Of a stretch of DNA of 33,742 nucleotides, positions 14,967-23,128 are shown piece by piece. The position numbers were made by a program, and so were the translations under genes. Each line of letters opens with the position of its first letter. Position 1 is the stretch's first letter. The stretch lies in assembly GCF_013523165.1 (NCBI RefSeq), contig NZ_JAAMQI010000033.1:1-33742 (forward strand), given 5' to 3'. The notes below the pieces were generated by a model. That model saw nothing but the letters and a program-made list of their open reading frames with translations. It was not told the DNA's origin and made no database searches. This stretch comes from Pseudomonas entomophila (GTDB taxonomy: Bacteria; Pseudomonadota; Gammaproteobacteria; Pseudomonadales; Pseudomonadaceae).

Positions 14967-17498
14967 ATGGATCGTAACCGTGACAAGGGCCTGTCCACTC
15001 GCAACCAGGTGATTCGTCGGCTGATGCTGGCGTTTTCCGGCCTGCTGGTCGTGATGCTGCTGGTCATGCTGACGTCGTTGTACCGGCTGGCCGGCTCGCT
15101 GGACGAGCGTGAAGCCCACGTCAGTCGCTTCCACATCGAATCCACCTTGGCCCAGCTGGAAAAGGCCGAGCGCTCCTACATCACCGGCCATGCCCTCTGG
15201 CAGGCGGCCTACGATCACCTGTCGCGTACCGTGAACACGCAGTGGGCCTTCGACGAAGACAACATTGGCGCGACGCTCTACAGCGAGGACGGTTATGAAG
15301 GGGTGTACGTGCTGGACGACGCCGGGACCCGCTATGCCGTCGTCGACGGGCAGCTGAGCGGCGACGGCCTGTCCCAGCGCAGCACCCAGGAAGCCACGAT
15401 CCTGGCAGCGGCCCGCGAGGCAGCCCTCGAGCAGGAGGCAACGACGGGTTACCTGCTGTACGAAGGGCGCCCCGCACTGTTCACCGCCGCGGTGATCCGC
15501 CCGCCGACCCCGGCCGACGCCTTGCCATCGCCGAACACCGTGCTGGCCTTCATTCGCGTCCTGGATGACGACCTGCTGGCCATGCTCGGTCGTTCGGCCG
15601 GTCTCGAAGGCGTTTCGCTGGCCACGCGCGCGCCGCATGGGCCGGCTGCCGACAGCCTGCCGCTGCCCGGCAGCGGTCAGTGGCTGACCTGGCAGGTCGC
15701 CCAGCCTGGCAAGGCGCTCCTGCATGCCGTGGGTATCCCGCTGATCCTGGCGACCCTGCTCATTGCCCTGATCGTCGCGGTCCTGGGTCGATATGCCCTG
15801 CGCGTCAGCGCCAGCATCGATCGTGGGCAGCAGCGTCTGGCGGCGTCGAAGGCGGCCCTGCAAACCAGCGAAGCGCGCTTCAAGGCCATCGCCGAGTCCG
15901 CGTCCGACTGGATCTGGGAGACCGACCCGAGCCTGCGGCTGATCTACCTGTCCAGCCGGTTCACCGAGTTGACCGGCCTGGAGACCAGCCACTGGCTGGG
16001 CCGGCCGATCACCGACCTGCTCGACTGCTGCACGGGCGAGCTGGACGCCTGGCTGCGTGAACTGGGCAGCTCCGGCGAGCCGGGTGTGCTGCGCTGTGGC
16101 TATCGCGATCGCTCTGGGGCGCAGCGTATCTGCCGGATCTCGGCACGGGCCATTCTCGCCGCCGATCAGTGCCAGGGGTTTCGTGGGACGACCACTGACA
16201 TCACCGATCAAGTCGCAGCCCACGCGCAGATCCAGCACCTGTCCCTGCACGATGCGCTCACCAACCTGCCCAACCGTAACAAGCTGTACCGCCATCTCGA
16301 GCACCTGGCGCACAACGAGCCACCCGAGCTGGCCGTGGTGATGCTGGACCTGGAGCAGTTCAAGCTCATCAATGAAGGCATCGGTCACCCTGCCGGGGAT
16401 GCGGTGCTGCTGGAAGTGACCGAGCGCCTGGTGCAGGCGACCCGTGACGGTGACCTCATCGCCCGGCTCGACGGTGACGAGTTCGTCATCGTGCTGGTCA
16501 AGCCAGGCCAGCGGCCAGAGCTGGACCGCTTCTGCACGCGGATCATCGACAGTGTGCGCCAACCGATCCAGTTCGAGGGTCGAACCGTGCAGGTCGGTGT
16601 CAGCGTGGGGGTGGCGCTGTCGAGCGAACAGGGCGGCACGCCCCTGGAGCTGCTGCGCTACGCCGACATTGCCCTGGACACCGCCAAGCGCGAAGGCCAC
16701 AACACCTGGCGCTACTTTTCCAGCGCCATGAGCACCGCCTTGCTGGACAAGCGCCTCCTGCAGCAAGAGCTGCGCGACGCGATCCTGCACGGCCAGTTGC
16801 GCCTGCATTACCAACCGCGCTTTCGCGTGGATGGCGTCACGATCGCCGCGGCCGAGGCCCTGGTACGTTGGCAGCATCCGGTGCGCGGCCTGCAGGCGCC
16901 CGATGCGTTCATCCCGCTGGCCGAGGAGTCGGACCTGATCGTGTTGCTGGGCAACTGGGTGATGCACGAGGCCTGCGAACGTGCCCGCGCCTGGCCGCTC
17001 GAGATCACGGTCTCGGTGAACCTGTCGCCTGCGCAGTTCAGCCGCAGTGACGTGGTGCGGGACGTCCATGACGTGCTCATGGCGACCGGGCTGCCGGCCC
17101 GCCGACTGGAGCTGGAGATTACCGAGAACGTGATGCTCAACGACGTCGAAGGGGCGCTCCATACCATGCAGGCGCTCAAGGAGCTGGGTGTGCGCCTGAA
17201 CATGGACGATTTCGGGACGGGGTATTCGTCGTTGGGCTACCTGCGTACCTACCCCTTCGACGGCATCAAGATCGACAAGCGCTTCACGCAGGCGCTGGGC
17301 AAGAGCGACAGCGACCGCTGCGTGGTGCAGGCGATCATCAACCTGGGCAACGCCATGGGCATGACCGTCACCGCCGAGGGCGTGGAAACGCCCGAGCAGC
17401 TGGCATTGCTGATCGAGGACCAGTGTCATGAAGTGCAGGGGTACCTGCTGAGCCGACCGATCGAGAACGAAGCGTTGGTGCGGCTGATGTCGCAGTGA
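14967..17498 (+). CDS. CHASE4-PAS-GGDEF-EAL c-di-GMP enzyme (cyclase motif degenerate)
   Basis: An 843-residue inner-membrane receptor. TM1 (19-41), a periplasmic CHASE4-type domain (42-250, with the conserved HALWQAAYDHL segment), TM2 (253-276), PAS (300-415), GGDEF (425-575) and EAL (590-840). The cyclase signature reads DGDEF (502-506), so the first Gly is replaced by Asp. Such a change normally abolishes synthesis, while an RxxD (RDGD) is still present upstream. The EAL domain keeps EALVRW and the metal loop NMDDFGTGYSSL, so it is probably an active phosphodiesterase, perhaps GTP-regulated through the GGDEF domain. I start at ATG 14967; the frame is open for 312 codons before it, but those lie over the SDR gene and are not coding. 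Confidence 0.88.
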   Translation: MDRNRDKGLSTRNQVIRRLMLAFSGLLVVMLLVMLTSLYRLAGSLDEREAHVSRFHIESTLAQLEKAERSYITGHALWQAAYDHLSRTVNTQWAFDEDNIGATLYSEDGYEGVYVLDDAGTRYAVVDGQLSGDGLSQRSTQEATILAAAREAALEQEATTGYLLYEGRPALFTAAVIRPPTPADALPSPNTVLAFIRVLDDDLLAMLGRSAGLEGVSLATRAPHGPAADSLPLPGSGQWLTWQVAQPGKALLHAVGIPLILATLLIALIVAVLGRYALRVSASIDRGQQRLAASKAALQTSEARFKAIAESASDWIWETDPSLRLIYLSSRFTELTGLETSHWLGRPITDLLDCCTGELDAWLRELGSSGEPGVLRCGYRDRSGAQRICRISARAILAADQCQGFRGTTTDITDQVAAHAQIQHLSLHDALTNLPNRNKLYRHLEHLAHNEPPELAVVMLDLEQFKLINEGIGHPAGDAVLLEVTERLVQATRDGDLIARLDGDEFVIVLVKPGQRPELDRFCTRIIDSVRQPIQFEGRTVQVGVSVGVALSSEQGGTPLELLRYADIALDTAKREGHNTWRYFSSAMSTALLDKRLLQQELRDAILHGQLRLHYQPRFRVDGVTIAAAEALVRWQHPVRGLQAPDAFIPLAEESDLIVLLGNWVMHEACERARAWPLEITVSVNLSPAQFSRSDVVRDVHDVLMATGLPARRLELEITENVMLNDVEGALHTMQALKELGVRLNMDDFGTGYSSLGYLRTYPFDGIKIDKRFTQALGKSDSDRCVVQAIINLGNAMGMTVTAEGVETPEQLALLIEDQCHEVQGYLLSRPIENEALVRLMSQ

Positions 17499-17534
17499 GC
17501 GGCAGAGACGAGCCCGTTTCAGGCCAGGTGGGCA

Positions 17535-17577
17535 GGGCGGGCTTCACGCAGCCCCAAGGGCCTGGGAAAGCCCGCCC
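17535..17577. terminator. Hairpin between convergent genes
   Basis: GGGCGGGCTT (17535-17544) pairs with AAGCCCGCCC (17568-17577). It lies between the c-di-GMP gene and ppnN, which converge here, and probably ends both transcripts, though neither side has a strong T tract. Confidence 0.6.
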
Positions 17578-17628
17578 ATGGCAAGACCGGCAACCGCTGG
17601 CGAGCGGGTACCGGTCAAAGGTGTCGAA

Positions 17629-19002
17629 TCAGGTCGCGACCTGATAGCACGGCACGTAGGCGGCCCCACCTGGCAACTTCATCCGATGCTGCTCGACGAA
17701 CGCCTGCAGCAGACGCCCCAGCGGATCGAGCACCGCGCTGTCCCCACGGATCTGGTACGGCCCGTGCTCTTCGATCAGGCGGATGCCCTTGTCCTTCACG
17801 TTGCCCGCGACGATCCCGGAGAACGCACGCCGCAGGTTCGCGGCCAGCTCGTGGGGCGGCAAGTCGCGACGCAAGGCCAGGTTGGCCATGTTCTCGTGGG
17901 TCGGGTCGAACGGGCGCTGGAAGCTTTCCTCGATCTTGAGCAGCCAATTGAAGTGGAAGGCGTCGTTGCGCTCGCGGCGGAACTGCTTGACCGTCTTGAG
18001 CCCCTCGACCATTTGCCGCGCCACCTGGGCCGGGTCGTCGATGACCATCGTGTAGTGCTGCTGCGCAGCCTCGCCCAGGGTCGCGCCGACGAAGTCGTGG
18101 AGCTGGCGCAGGAACGGCTCGGCGCTGCGCGGGCCGGTCAGGATCACCGGGAAGGGCAGGTCGTGGTTGTCCGGGTGCATCAGGATGCCGAGCAGGTACA
18201 GGAATTCCTCGGCCGTGCCCGCGCCACCGGGGAAGATGATGATGCCATGGCCCACGCGCACGAAGGCTTCCAGGCGCTTTTCGATGTCCGGCAGGATCAC
18301 CAGTTCGTTGACGATCGGGTTGGGCGCTTCGGCGGCGATGATGCCTGGCTCGGTGAGGCCCAGGTAGCGGCTGCCGTGCATGCGCTGCTTGGCATGGGCG
18401 ATGGTCGCGCCCTTCATCGGGCCTTTCATCACGCCCGGGCCGCAGCCGGTGCAGATGTCCAGCTTGCGCAGGCCCAGCTCGTGGCCGACCTTCTTGGTGT
18501 ACTGGTATTCCTCGTTGCTGATCGAGTGACCGCCCCAGCACACCACCAGCTTGGGCTCCACGCCCGGGCGCAGGGTGCGCGCGTTGCGCAGCAGGTGGAA
18601 GACATAGTCGGTGATGCCCTGCGAGCTCTCCAGGTCGATCCGCTGGCTGGCCAGTTCGCTCTCGGTGTAGACGATGTCGCGCAGGGCGCAGAACAGCATT
18701 TCGCGGGTGCTGGCGATCATTTCGCCGTCGACGAAGGCATCGGCCGGGGCGTTGAGCAGCTCCAGGCGCACGCCGCGGTCCTGCTGGTGGATGCGCACCT
18801 CGAAGTCCTGGTAGGCCTCCAGGATGGTCTTGGCGTTGTCGACATGGGCGCCGGTGTTGAGGATGGCCAGCACGCACTGGCGGAACAGCGTGTACAGGCT
18901 GCCGCTGCCGAATTGACTCAGTTGCTGGACTTCACGTTGTGACAAGGTTTCCAGGCTGCCCTTGGGGCTGATGGAGGCATTGATGACGTTGCGTTGGAGC
19001 AT
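17629..19002 (-). CDS. ppnN: PpnN nucleotide 5'-monophosphate nucleosidase
   Basis: A 457-residue protein, close to the 454 of E. coli PpnN (YgdH). The central Rossmann-like LOG domain has the signature FPGGAGTAEEFL, with an earlier CTGCGPGVMKGPMKG segment, as in lysine-decarboxylase-like LOG proteins. The N-terminus (ISPKGSLETLSQREV) and the C-terminal extension are those of PpnN. The enzyme cleaves purine and pyrimidine nucleoside monophosphates to base and ribose 5-phosphate and is stimulated by (p)ppGpp in E. coli. The start at 19002 has AGGAAA upstream; a longer start at 19041 lacks support. It is divergent from treS, 185 bp away. Confidence 0.93.
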   Translation of the reverse strand: MLQRNVINASISPKGSLETLSQREVQQLSQFGSGSLYTLFRQCVLAILNTGAHVDNAKTILEAYQDFEVRIHQQDRGVRLELLNAPADAFVDGEMIASTREMLFCALRDIVYTESELASQRIDLESSQGITDYVFHLLRNARTLRPGVEPKLVVCWGGHSISNEEYQYTKKVGHELGLRKLDICTGCGPGVMKGPMKGATIAHAKQRMHGSRYLGLTEPGIIAAEAPNPIVNELVILPDIEKRLEAFVRVGHGIIIFPGGAGTAEEFLYLLGILMHPDNHDLPFPVILTGPRSAEPFLRQLHDFVGATLGEAAQQHYTMVIDDPAQVARQMVEGLKTVKQFRRERNDAFHFNWLLKIEESFQRPFDPTHENMANLALRRDLPPHELAANLRRAFSGIVAGNVKDKGIRLIEEHGPYQIRGDSAVLDPLGRLLQAFVEQHRMKLPGGAAYVPCYQVAT

Positions 19003-19187
19003 GCTGGGTTTCCTGTGCGGATGAACATCCTTTCTTTCCATGGCTTCACCATACCGCTAAATCCGTGCGACAACGAGGGGGCAGGCGAAAAGCGCATCCG
19101 CGCCGCTCGCCAAGTCGTCAGAACGTTTGCCCGGCCTTGCCGTCTAGAGTCTTGGACATGGTCATTCGCAGACACCGGAGGGGTTAG

Positions 19188-21254
19188 ATGACGGCACCGG
19201 ACAAGGCATACGTGGAGTGGCTCGAAAGCCAGTCCATGCTCAAGGCGGCCCAGGACAGGGCCCGGACGTATTCGGGGCAGTCCCGGCTGTGGATGAACCC
19301 CTACGCCGAAGCCCGGCCACGGCGCGCCATCGAGATCGCTTCGGTATGGCTGACGGTCTACCCCGACTCGATCATCGCGGCCGAAGGCGACAGCGTGCTT
19401 CAGGCTCTGGGGCATACCGACCTGTGGAAGCGTCTGTCCGAGATCGGCGTGCAGGGTATCCACACCGGCCCGATCAAGCGGGCCGGCGGCATCCGCGGGC
19501 GTACGTTCACGCCCAGCGTGGACGGCAACTTCGACCGCATCAGCTTCGACATCGACCCGCTGTACGGGAGCGAGCAGGAGCTCATCCAGATGAGCCGCAT
19601 CGCGGCCGCGCACAACGCGGTGACCATCGACGACTCCATCCCGTCGCACACCGGCAAGGGTGCCGACTTCCGTCTGGCCGAGCTGGGTCACGGTGCGTAC
19701 CCCGGCATCTACCACATGGTCGAAGTACGCGAGGAAGACTGGGGCCTGCTGCCGGACGTGCCGGAAGGCCGCGACGCGGTCAACCTGCCGCCGGCCGTGT
19801 GCGACGAACTCAAGACCCGGCACTACATCGTCGGCCAGCTGCAACGGGTGATCTTCTTCGAGCCTGGGGTCAAGGAGACCGACTGGAGCGCCACGCCGGT
19901 GATCGTCGGGGTCGATGGCAAGCCGCGTCGCTGGGTGTACCTGCACTACTTCAAGGAAGGCCAGCCTTCGTTGAACTGGCTGGACCCGAGTTTCGCGGCC
20001 CAGCAACTGATCATCGGCGATGCGCTGCACTCGATCGACTGCCTGGGCTCGCGCGGCCTGCGCCTGGATGCCAACGGCTTCCTGGGGGTGGAGATCCGCG
20101 CCAACGACACCGCCTGGTCGGAGAGTCACCCCCTGTCGCTCACCGGCAACCAGATCCTCGGCGGGATGATCCGCAAGGCCGGTGGCTTCAGCTTCCAGGA
20201 ACTGAACCTGACGCTGGACGACATCGCGCAGATGTCCAAGGGCGGCGCCGACCTGTCCTATGACTTCGTCACGCGCCCGGCCTACCAGCACGCCCTGCTG
20301 ACCGGCAACACCGAGTTCCTGCGCCTGATGCTGCACGAGATGCACCGCTACGAGATCGACCCGGCGTCGCTGATCCATGCCTTGCAGAACCACGATGAGC
20401 TGACCATCGAGCTGGTGCATTTCTGGACCTTGCACGCCCACGACATGTACCTCTACAAAGGCCAGACCTTCCCTGGCAGCATTCTGCGCGAGCACATCCG
20501 CGAGGAAATGTACGAACTGCTCTCCGGCGAGCACGCGCCGTACAACCTGCGCTTCGTCACCAACGGCGTGTCCTGCACCACGGTCAGCATCATCACTGCC
20601 GCCCTGGGGATGCGAGACCTGGACGCCATCGGGCCGCAGGACCTGAAGCTGATCCAGAAGATCCACCTGCTGCTGGTGATGTACAACGCCATGCAGCCGG
20701 GCGTGTTCGCGTTGTCCGGCTGGGACCTGGTGGGGGCCTTGCCGCTGGCGCCCGAGCAGGTCGCCGAGCGCATGACCGACGGCGATACCCGCTGGATCCA
20801 CCGTGGGGGCTACGACCTGGCCGGCGCAGCGCCGCAGGCCGAAACGTCGGTGATGGGCATTCCGCGTGCACGCGCGCTGTATGGCAGCCTCGAGGCGCAG
20901 CTGGCCGAAGGCGACTCGTTCGCCTGCATGGTCAAGAAGGTGCTGGCGGTACGTCAGGCGTACGGCATCGCCAGCAGCCGGCAGATCCTGGTGCCGGAGG
21001 TGACCAGCCCTGGCTTGCTGGTGATGGTGCATGAGCTGCCTGCCGGCCGCGGCATCCAGATCACGGCGCTTAACTTCAGCAACGAGGTCATCAGCGAACC
21101 CCTGACGCTGACCGGGTTCACCCCAGGGCCGGTGGTGGACATGATCAACGAAACCGTGGAAGGCGACCTGAGCGAGGACGGGGTGGTGCAGATCAACCTG
21201 GATCCGTACGAGGCGCTGTCGTTGCGGATCGTCAGCAGTACCGGGCATTTGTGA
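19188..21254 (+). CDS. treS: Trehalose synthase, GH13 (maltose glucosylmutase)
   Basis: A 688-residue glycoside hydrolase of family 13, matching in length and order the trehalose synthase described from P. stutzeri. The three catalytic positions are visible: nucleophile Asp in LRLDANGFLG, acid/base Glu in FSFQELNLT, and the transition-state Asp in NHDELT. It converts maltose to trehalose and back. GGAGG precedes ATG 19188. Unlike the usual TreS-Pep2 fusion there is no maltokinase domain, and no GlgE, GlgB or TreY/TreZ gene lies nearby, so it is a free-standing enzyme here. It has no signal peptide, so it acts in the cytoplasm. The overlapping antisense frame at 18918-21530 is a composition artefact. 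Confidence 0.85.
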   Translation: MTAPDKAYVEWLESQSMLKAAQDRARTYSGQSRLWMNPYAEARPRRAIEIASVWLTVYPDSIIAAEGDSVLQALGHTDLWKRLSEIGVQGIHTGPIKRAGGIRGRTFTPSVDGNFDRISFDIDPLYGSEQELIQMSRIAAAHNAVTIDDSIPSHTGKGADFRLAELGHGAYPGIYHMVEVREEDWGLLPDVPEGRDAVNLPPAVCDELKTRHYIVGQLQRVIFFEPGVKETDWSATPVIVGVDGKPRRWVYLHYFKEGQPSLNWLDPSFAAQQLIIGDALHSIDCLGSRGLRLDANGFLGVEIRANDTAWSESHPLSLTGNQILGGMIRKAGGFSFQELNLTLDDIAQMSKGGADLSYDFVTRPAYQHALLTGNTEFLRLMLHEMHRYEIDPASLIHALQNHDELTIELVHFWTLHAHDMYLYKGQTFPGSILREHIREEMYELLSGEHAPYNLRFVTNGVSCTTVSIITAALGMRDLDAIGPQDLKLIQKIHLLLVMYNAMQPGVFALSGWDLVGALPLAPEQVAERMTDGDTRWIHRGGYDLAGAAPQAETSVMGIPRARALYGSLEAQLAEGDSFACMVKKVLAVRQAYGIASSRQILVPEVTSPGLLVMVHELPAGRGIQITALNFSNEVISEPLTLTGFTPGPVVDMINETVEGDLSEDGVVQINLDPYEALSLRIVSSTGHL

Positions 21255-21301
21255 GGAGGGAAGAGGAGCTGAACCTGAGGTGCTCTGACTGACAGGTTGA
21301 G

Positions 21302-21507
21302 GGCGCTGGTTTGTGGGCCCTGGCGGGCCCAATCGCGGCCGGTCCGGCGCCCCGGCAGGGGTCGCTCCCACAGGTAACCGCGATGTCCTGTAACCGCATG
21401 GTGACTGCGATGTCCTGCCTCGTCGCAGTGCAACTACGGGTGAGCGGCCCCTACCGGAGCGCCGGACCGGCCGCGATTGGGCCCGCCAGGGCCCACAAAC
21501 TAGCGCC
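21302..21507. repeat. Long palindromic REP structure (66-bp arms)
   Basis: The arm at 21302-21367 and its inverse at 21442-21507 match at 62 of 66 positions with no gaps. Each arm holds the second REP type of these bacteria (GGGCCCAATCGCGGCCGG core). The 74-bp spacer has an 11-bp direct repeat, GCGATGTCCTG, at 21380-21390 and 21407-21417. It lies between the convergent treS and MTHFR-like genes and can form a very stable hairpin that should end both transcripts. Confidence 0.9.
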
Positions 21508-21542
21508 ACCAATCGCTCAGGTCTCCACACCTGGCCCAGCCC

Positions 21543-22973
21543 TCACCCAAACCACCCCGGCCACGAACTGCGCTGTCGTCCCTCCACTTCGACACAGGGA
21601 ATCAACCGGTCGGTCAGCACCGCCGTCTGCCCCGTCGACACCGCGATCCGGTATTTCACGCTGTGCACGCACTCCCGATCGCCGAACTCGCAGCGGTTGA
21701 GCCGCGTCCCGCCACAGGGGCCATTGGCCAACCCCTTGGGGCAGGTCTCCGGGCACACGTACAAGGTGTCATGCAGCCGGCAGCTGCCACAGGTGTCGCA
21801 TCCCACCATAGGCCGCTTCAGGCCCCGCTCCAGCCGGTGCAGCCACTGCGCCCCGGTCGCCGTGGTCCACACGGGCCGCCGCATCGCCCAGCCTGCCATC
21901 TTCCCTACCATTCGCTCAGGCATGAACAGCTGGTCATGCAGCCCTGACAGGAGTCGGTAACGCCAGCGCTCGCCCGTGGATGCCATCACGCGCTGTTCGC
22001 CCAGCCGCCAACGAGCGCCGGGTGGATGAAAGGTGACGTCCGGCAGATCAGGCATGCGCCAGCTGGCCTGCCAGGCATCGGCCCACTGCTCGCGGGTGGT
22101 CAGTGTGGGAAGGATGTGGGTCAACTGCCGGTCCAGCGCCGCCAGCTGCGCGGCGTCGTGGATGCCGGACAGGTGGATCCCGGCGTACCCCATCAACCGC
22201 AGGCCGACGATCTGGATCGCCAGGCGCTCCACGCTGCGCGCCTGGGCATGCGCCTTGGAAACGGCTTCCTCGGCCTCGAGCACCGCCAGCATCGACGGGG
22301 TCAGCACGACCCCCGCCACGTGCTCGAGCATCTTCGCCCGGCCCAGGGTCAAGCCCATCACACAGGCCAGCAACGGCTTGGGCGACGGTTGCCGGCTCAT
22401 CCAGGTCATCGCCTCCTGGTGCTTGTCGGCGTCGTAGCCCAGTTGCAGCGTAAGAAAGTCCGCGCCTGCCTTGAGCTTCTTGTGCGCCTTGAAGTATTGC
22501 GCGCCGCCTTCTTCTTCGTGGTACTTGAACGGGTTCAGCGCCGCGCCCAGCAACCAGTCAGGGCAGGCCTGGCGCACCAGGCGCAGGGCCGCCACCGATT
22601 CCAGGTAGCGCACCGGGTGTTGCCCAGGCTGGTGGCCCGGCAGCCGATCGCCCGTCAGCACCAGCAATTGCTTGAGGCCTGCAGCGTCCATGCGCGCCAG
22701 CTGCGCCAGCAGGTCATGGGGCTCACGGTCCTTGCCGGAAAAATGCACCAGGGCCGCAATGGCCGGTTCGAAAGAGGCGACCGCATCGAGCGGCGACAGG
22801 TCCAGGCGCCCACCGACCCGATCCGCCACCGCAGCCAGCATGGGCCAGCCGCAGAGCCGGTCACCGGCCATCAGTTGCTGGAAGGTGTCGAAGCGCGCCG
22901 CCGAGGGCTTGGGAACGAACTCCATGATGCACGCGAAGGCGCCGTCATGCAGGGCTTGTTGCAGTACGCTCAT
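21543..22973 (-). CDS. MTHFR-like protein with Cys-rich C-terminal domain
   Basis: A 476-residue protein. The first 290 residues look like the methylenetetrahydrofolate reductase barrel: an early EFVPKP segment, DRLPG and a long row of helices. The C-terminus (about 385-455) is a Cys-rich region, GCDTCGSC...CPETCPKGLANGPCGGT...CEFGDRECV, matching the zinc or iron-sulfur 'MTHFR C-terminal' domain. In anaerobes and some aerobes that domain pairs with MTHFR in one-carbon or O-demethylation pathways. FAD and folate use is inferred. AGGAAG precedes the ATG. A ThDP enzyme lies upstream on the same strand, separated by a hairpin. This is not the housekeeping MetF, which lacks the Cys-rich tail. Confidence 0.72.
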   Translation of the reverse strand: MSVLQQALHDGAFACIMEFVPKPSAARFDTFQQLMAGDRLCGWPMLAAVADRVGGRLDLSPLDAVASFEPAIAALVHFSGKDREPHDLLAQLARMDAAGLKQLLVLTGDRLPGHQPGQHPVRYLESVAALRLVRQACPDWLLGAALNPFKYHEEEGGAQYFKAHKKLKAGADFLTLQLGYDADKHQEAMTWMSRQPSPKPLLACVMGLTLGRAKMLEHVAGVVLTPSMLAVLEAEEAVSKAHAQARSVERLAIQIVGLRLMGYAGIHLSGIHDAAQLAALDRQLTHILPTLTTREQWADAWQASWRMPDLPDVTFHPPGARWRLGEQRVMASTGERWRYRLLSGLHDQLFMPERMVGKMAGWAMRRPVWTTATGAQWLHRLERGLKRPMVGCDTCGSCRLHDTLYVCPETCPKGLANGPCGGTRLNRCEFGDRECVHSVKYRIAVSTGQTAVLTDRLIPCVEVEGRQRSSWPGWFG

Positions 22974-23030
22974 GAGTCCGCTTCCTGGCCAGGTTGCCGT
23001 AGAGGAGGGGCGGCCGCTTTGAACGTGCGG

Positions 23031-23071
23031 CGGCCCCGACCGAGCGTATTGTCGCGCATCGGTCGGGGCCG
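23031..23071. terminator. Perfect 13-bp hairpin, likely terminator
   Basis: CGGCCCCGACCGA (23031-23043) pairs with TCGGTCGGGGCCG (23059-23071). It lies after the stop of the ThDP enzyme gene and before the MTHFR-like gene on the same strand. No T tract follows, so it may only attenuate or protect the upstream mRNA end. Confidence 0.55.
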
Positions 23072-23128
23072 TCCCATGTCAAATCACGTACTCCAGCCGT
23101 TCGAAACGGACATCGGGCCGGCTGAACG

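Noticed and set aside
18918..21530. 870-codon antisense open frame over treS
   Set aside because: A G+C-rich shadow of the clear GH13 gene; its translation is Arg/His/Gln-rich with no domain. The long frame over the ThDP gene (23261-25351, plus strand) is rejected for the same reason.
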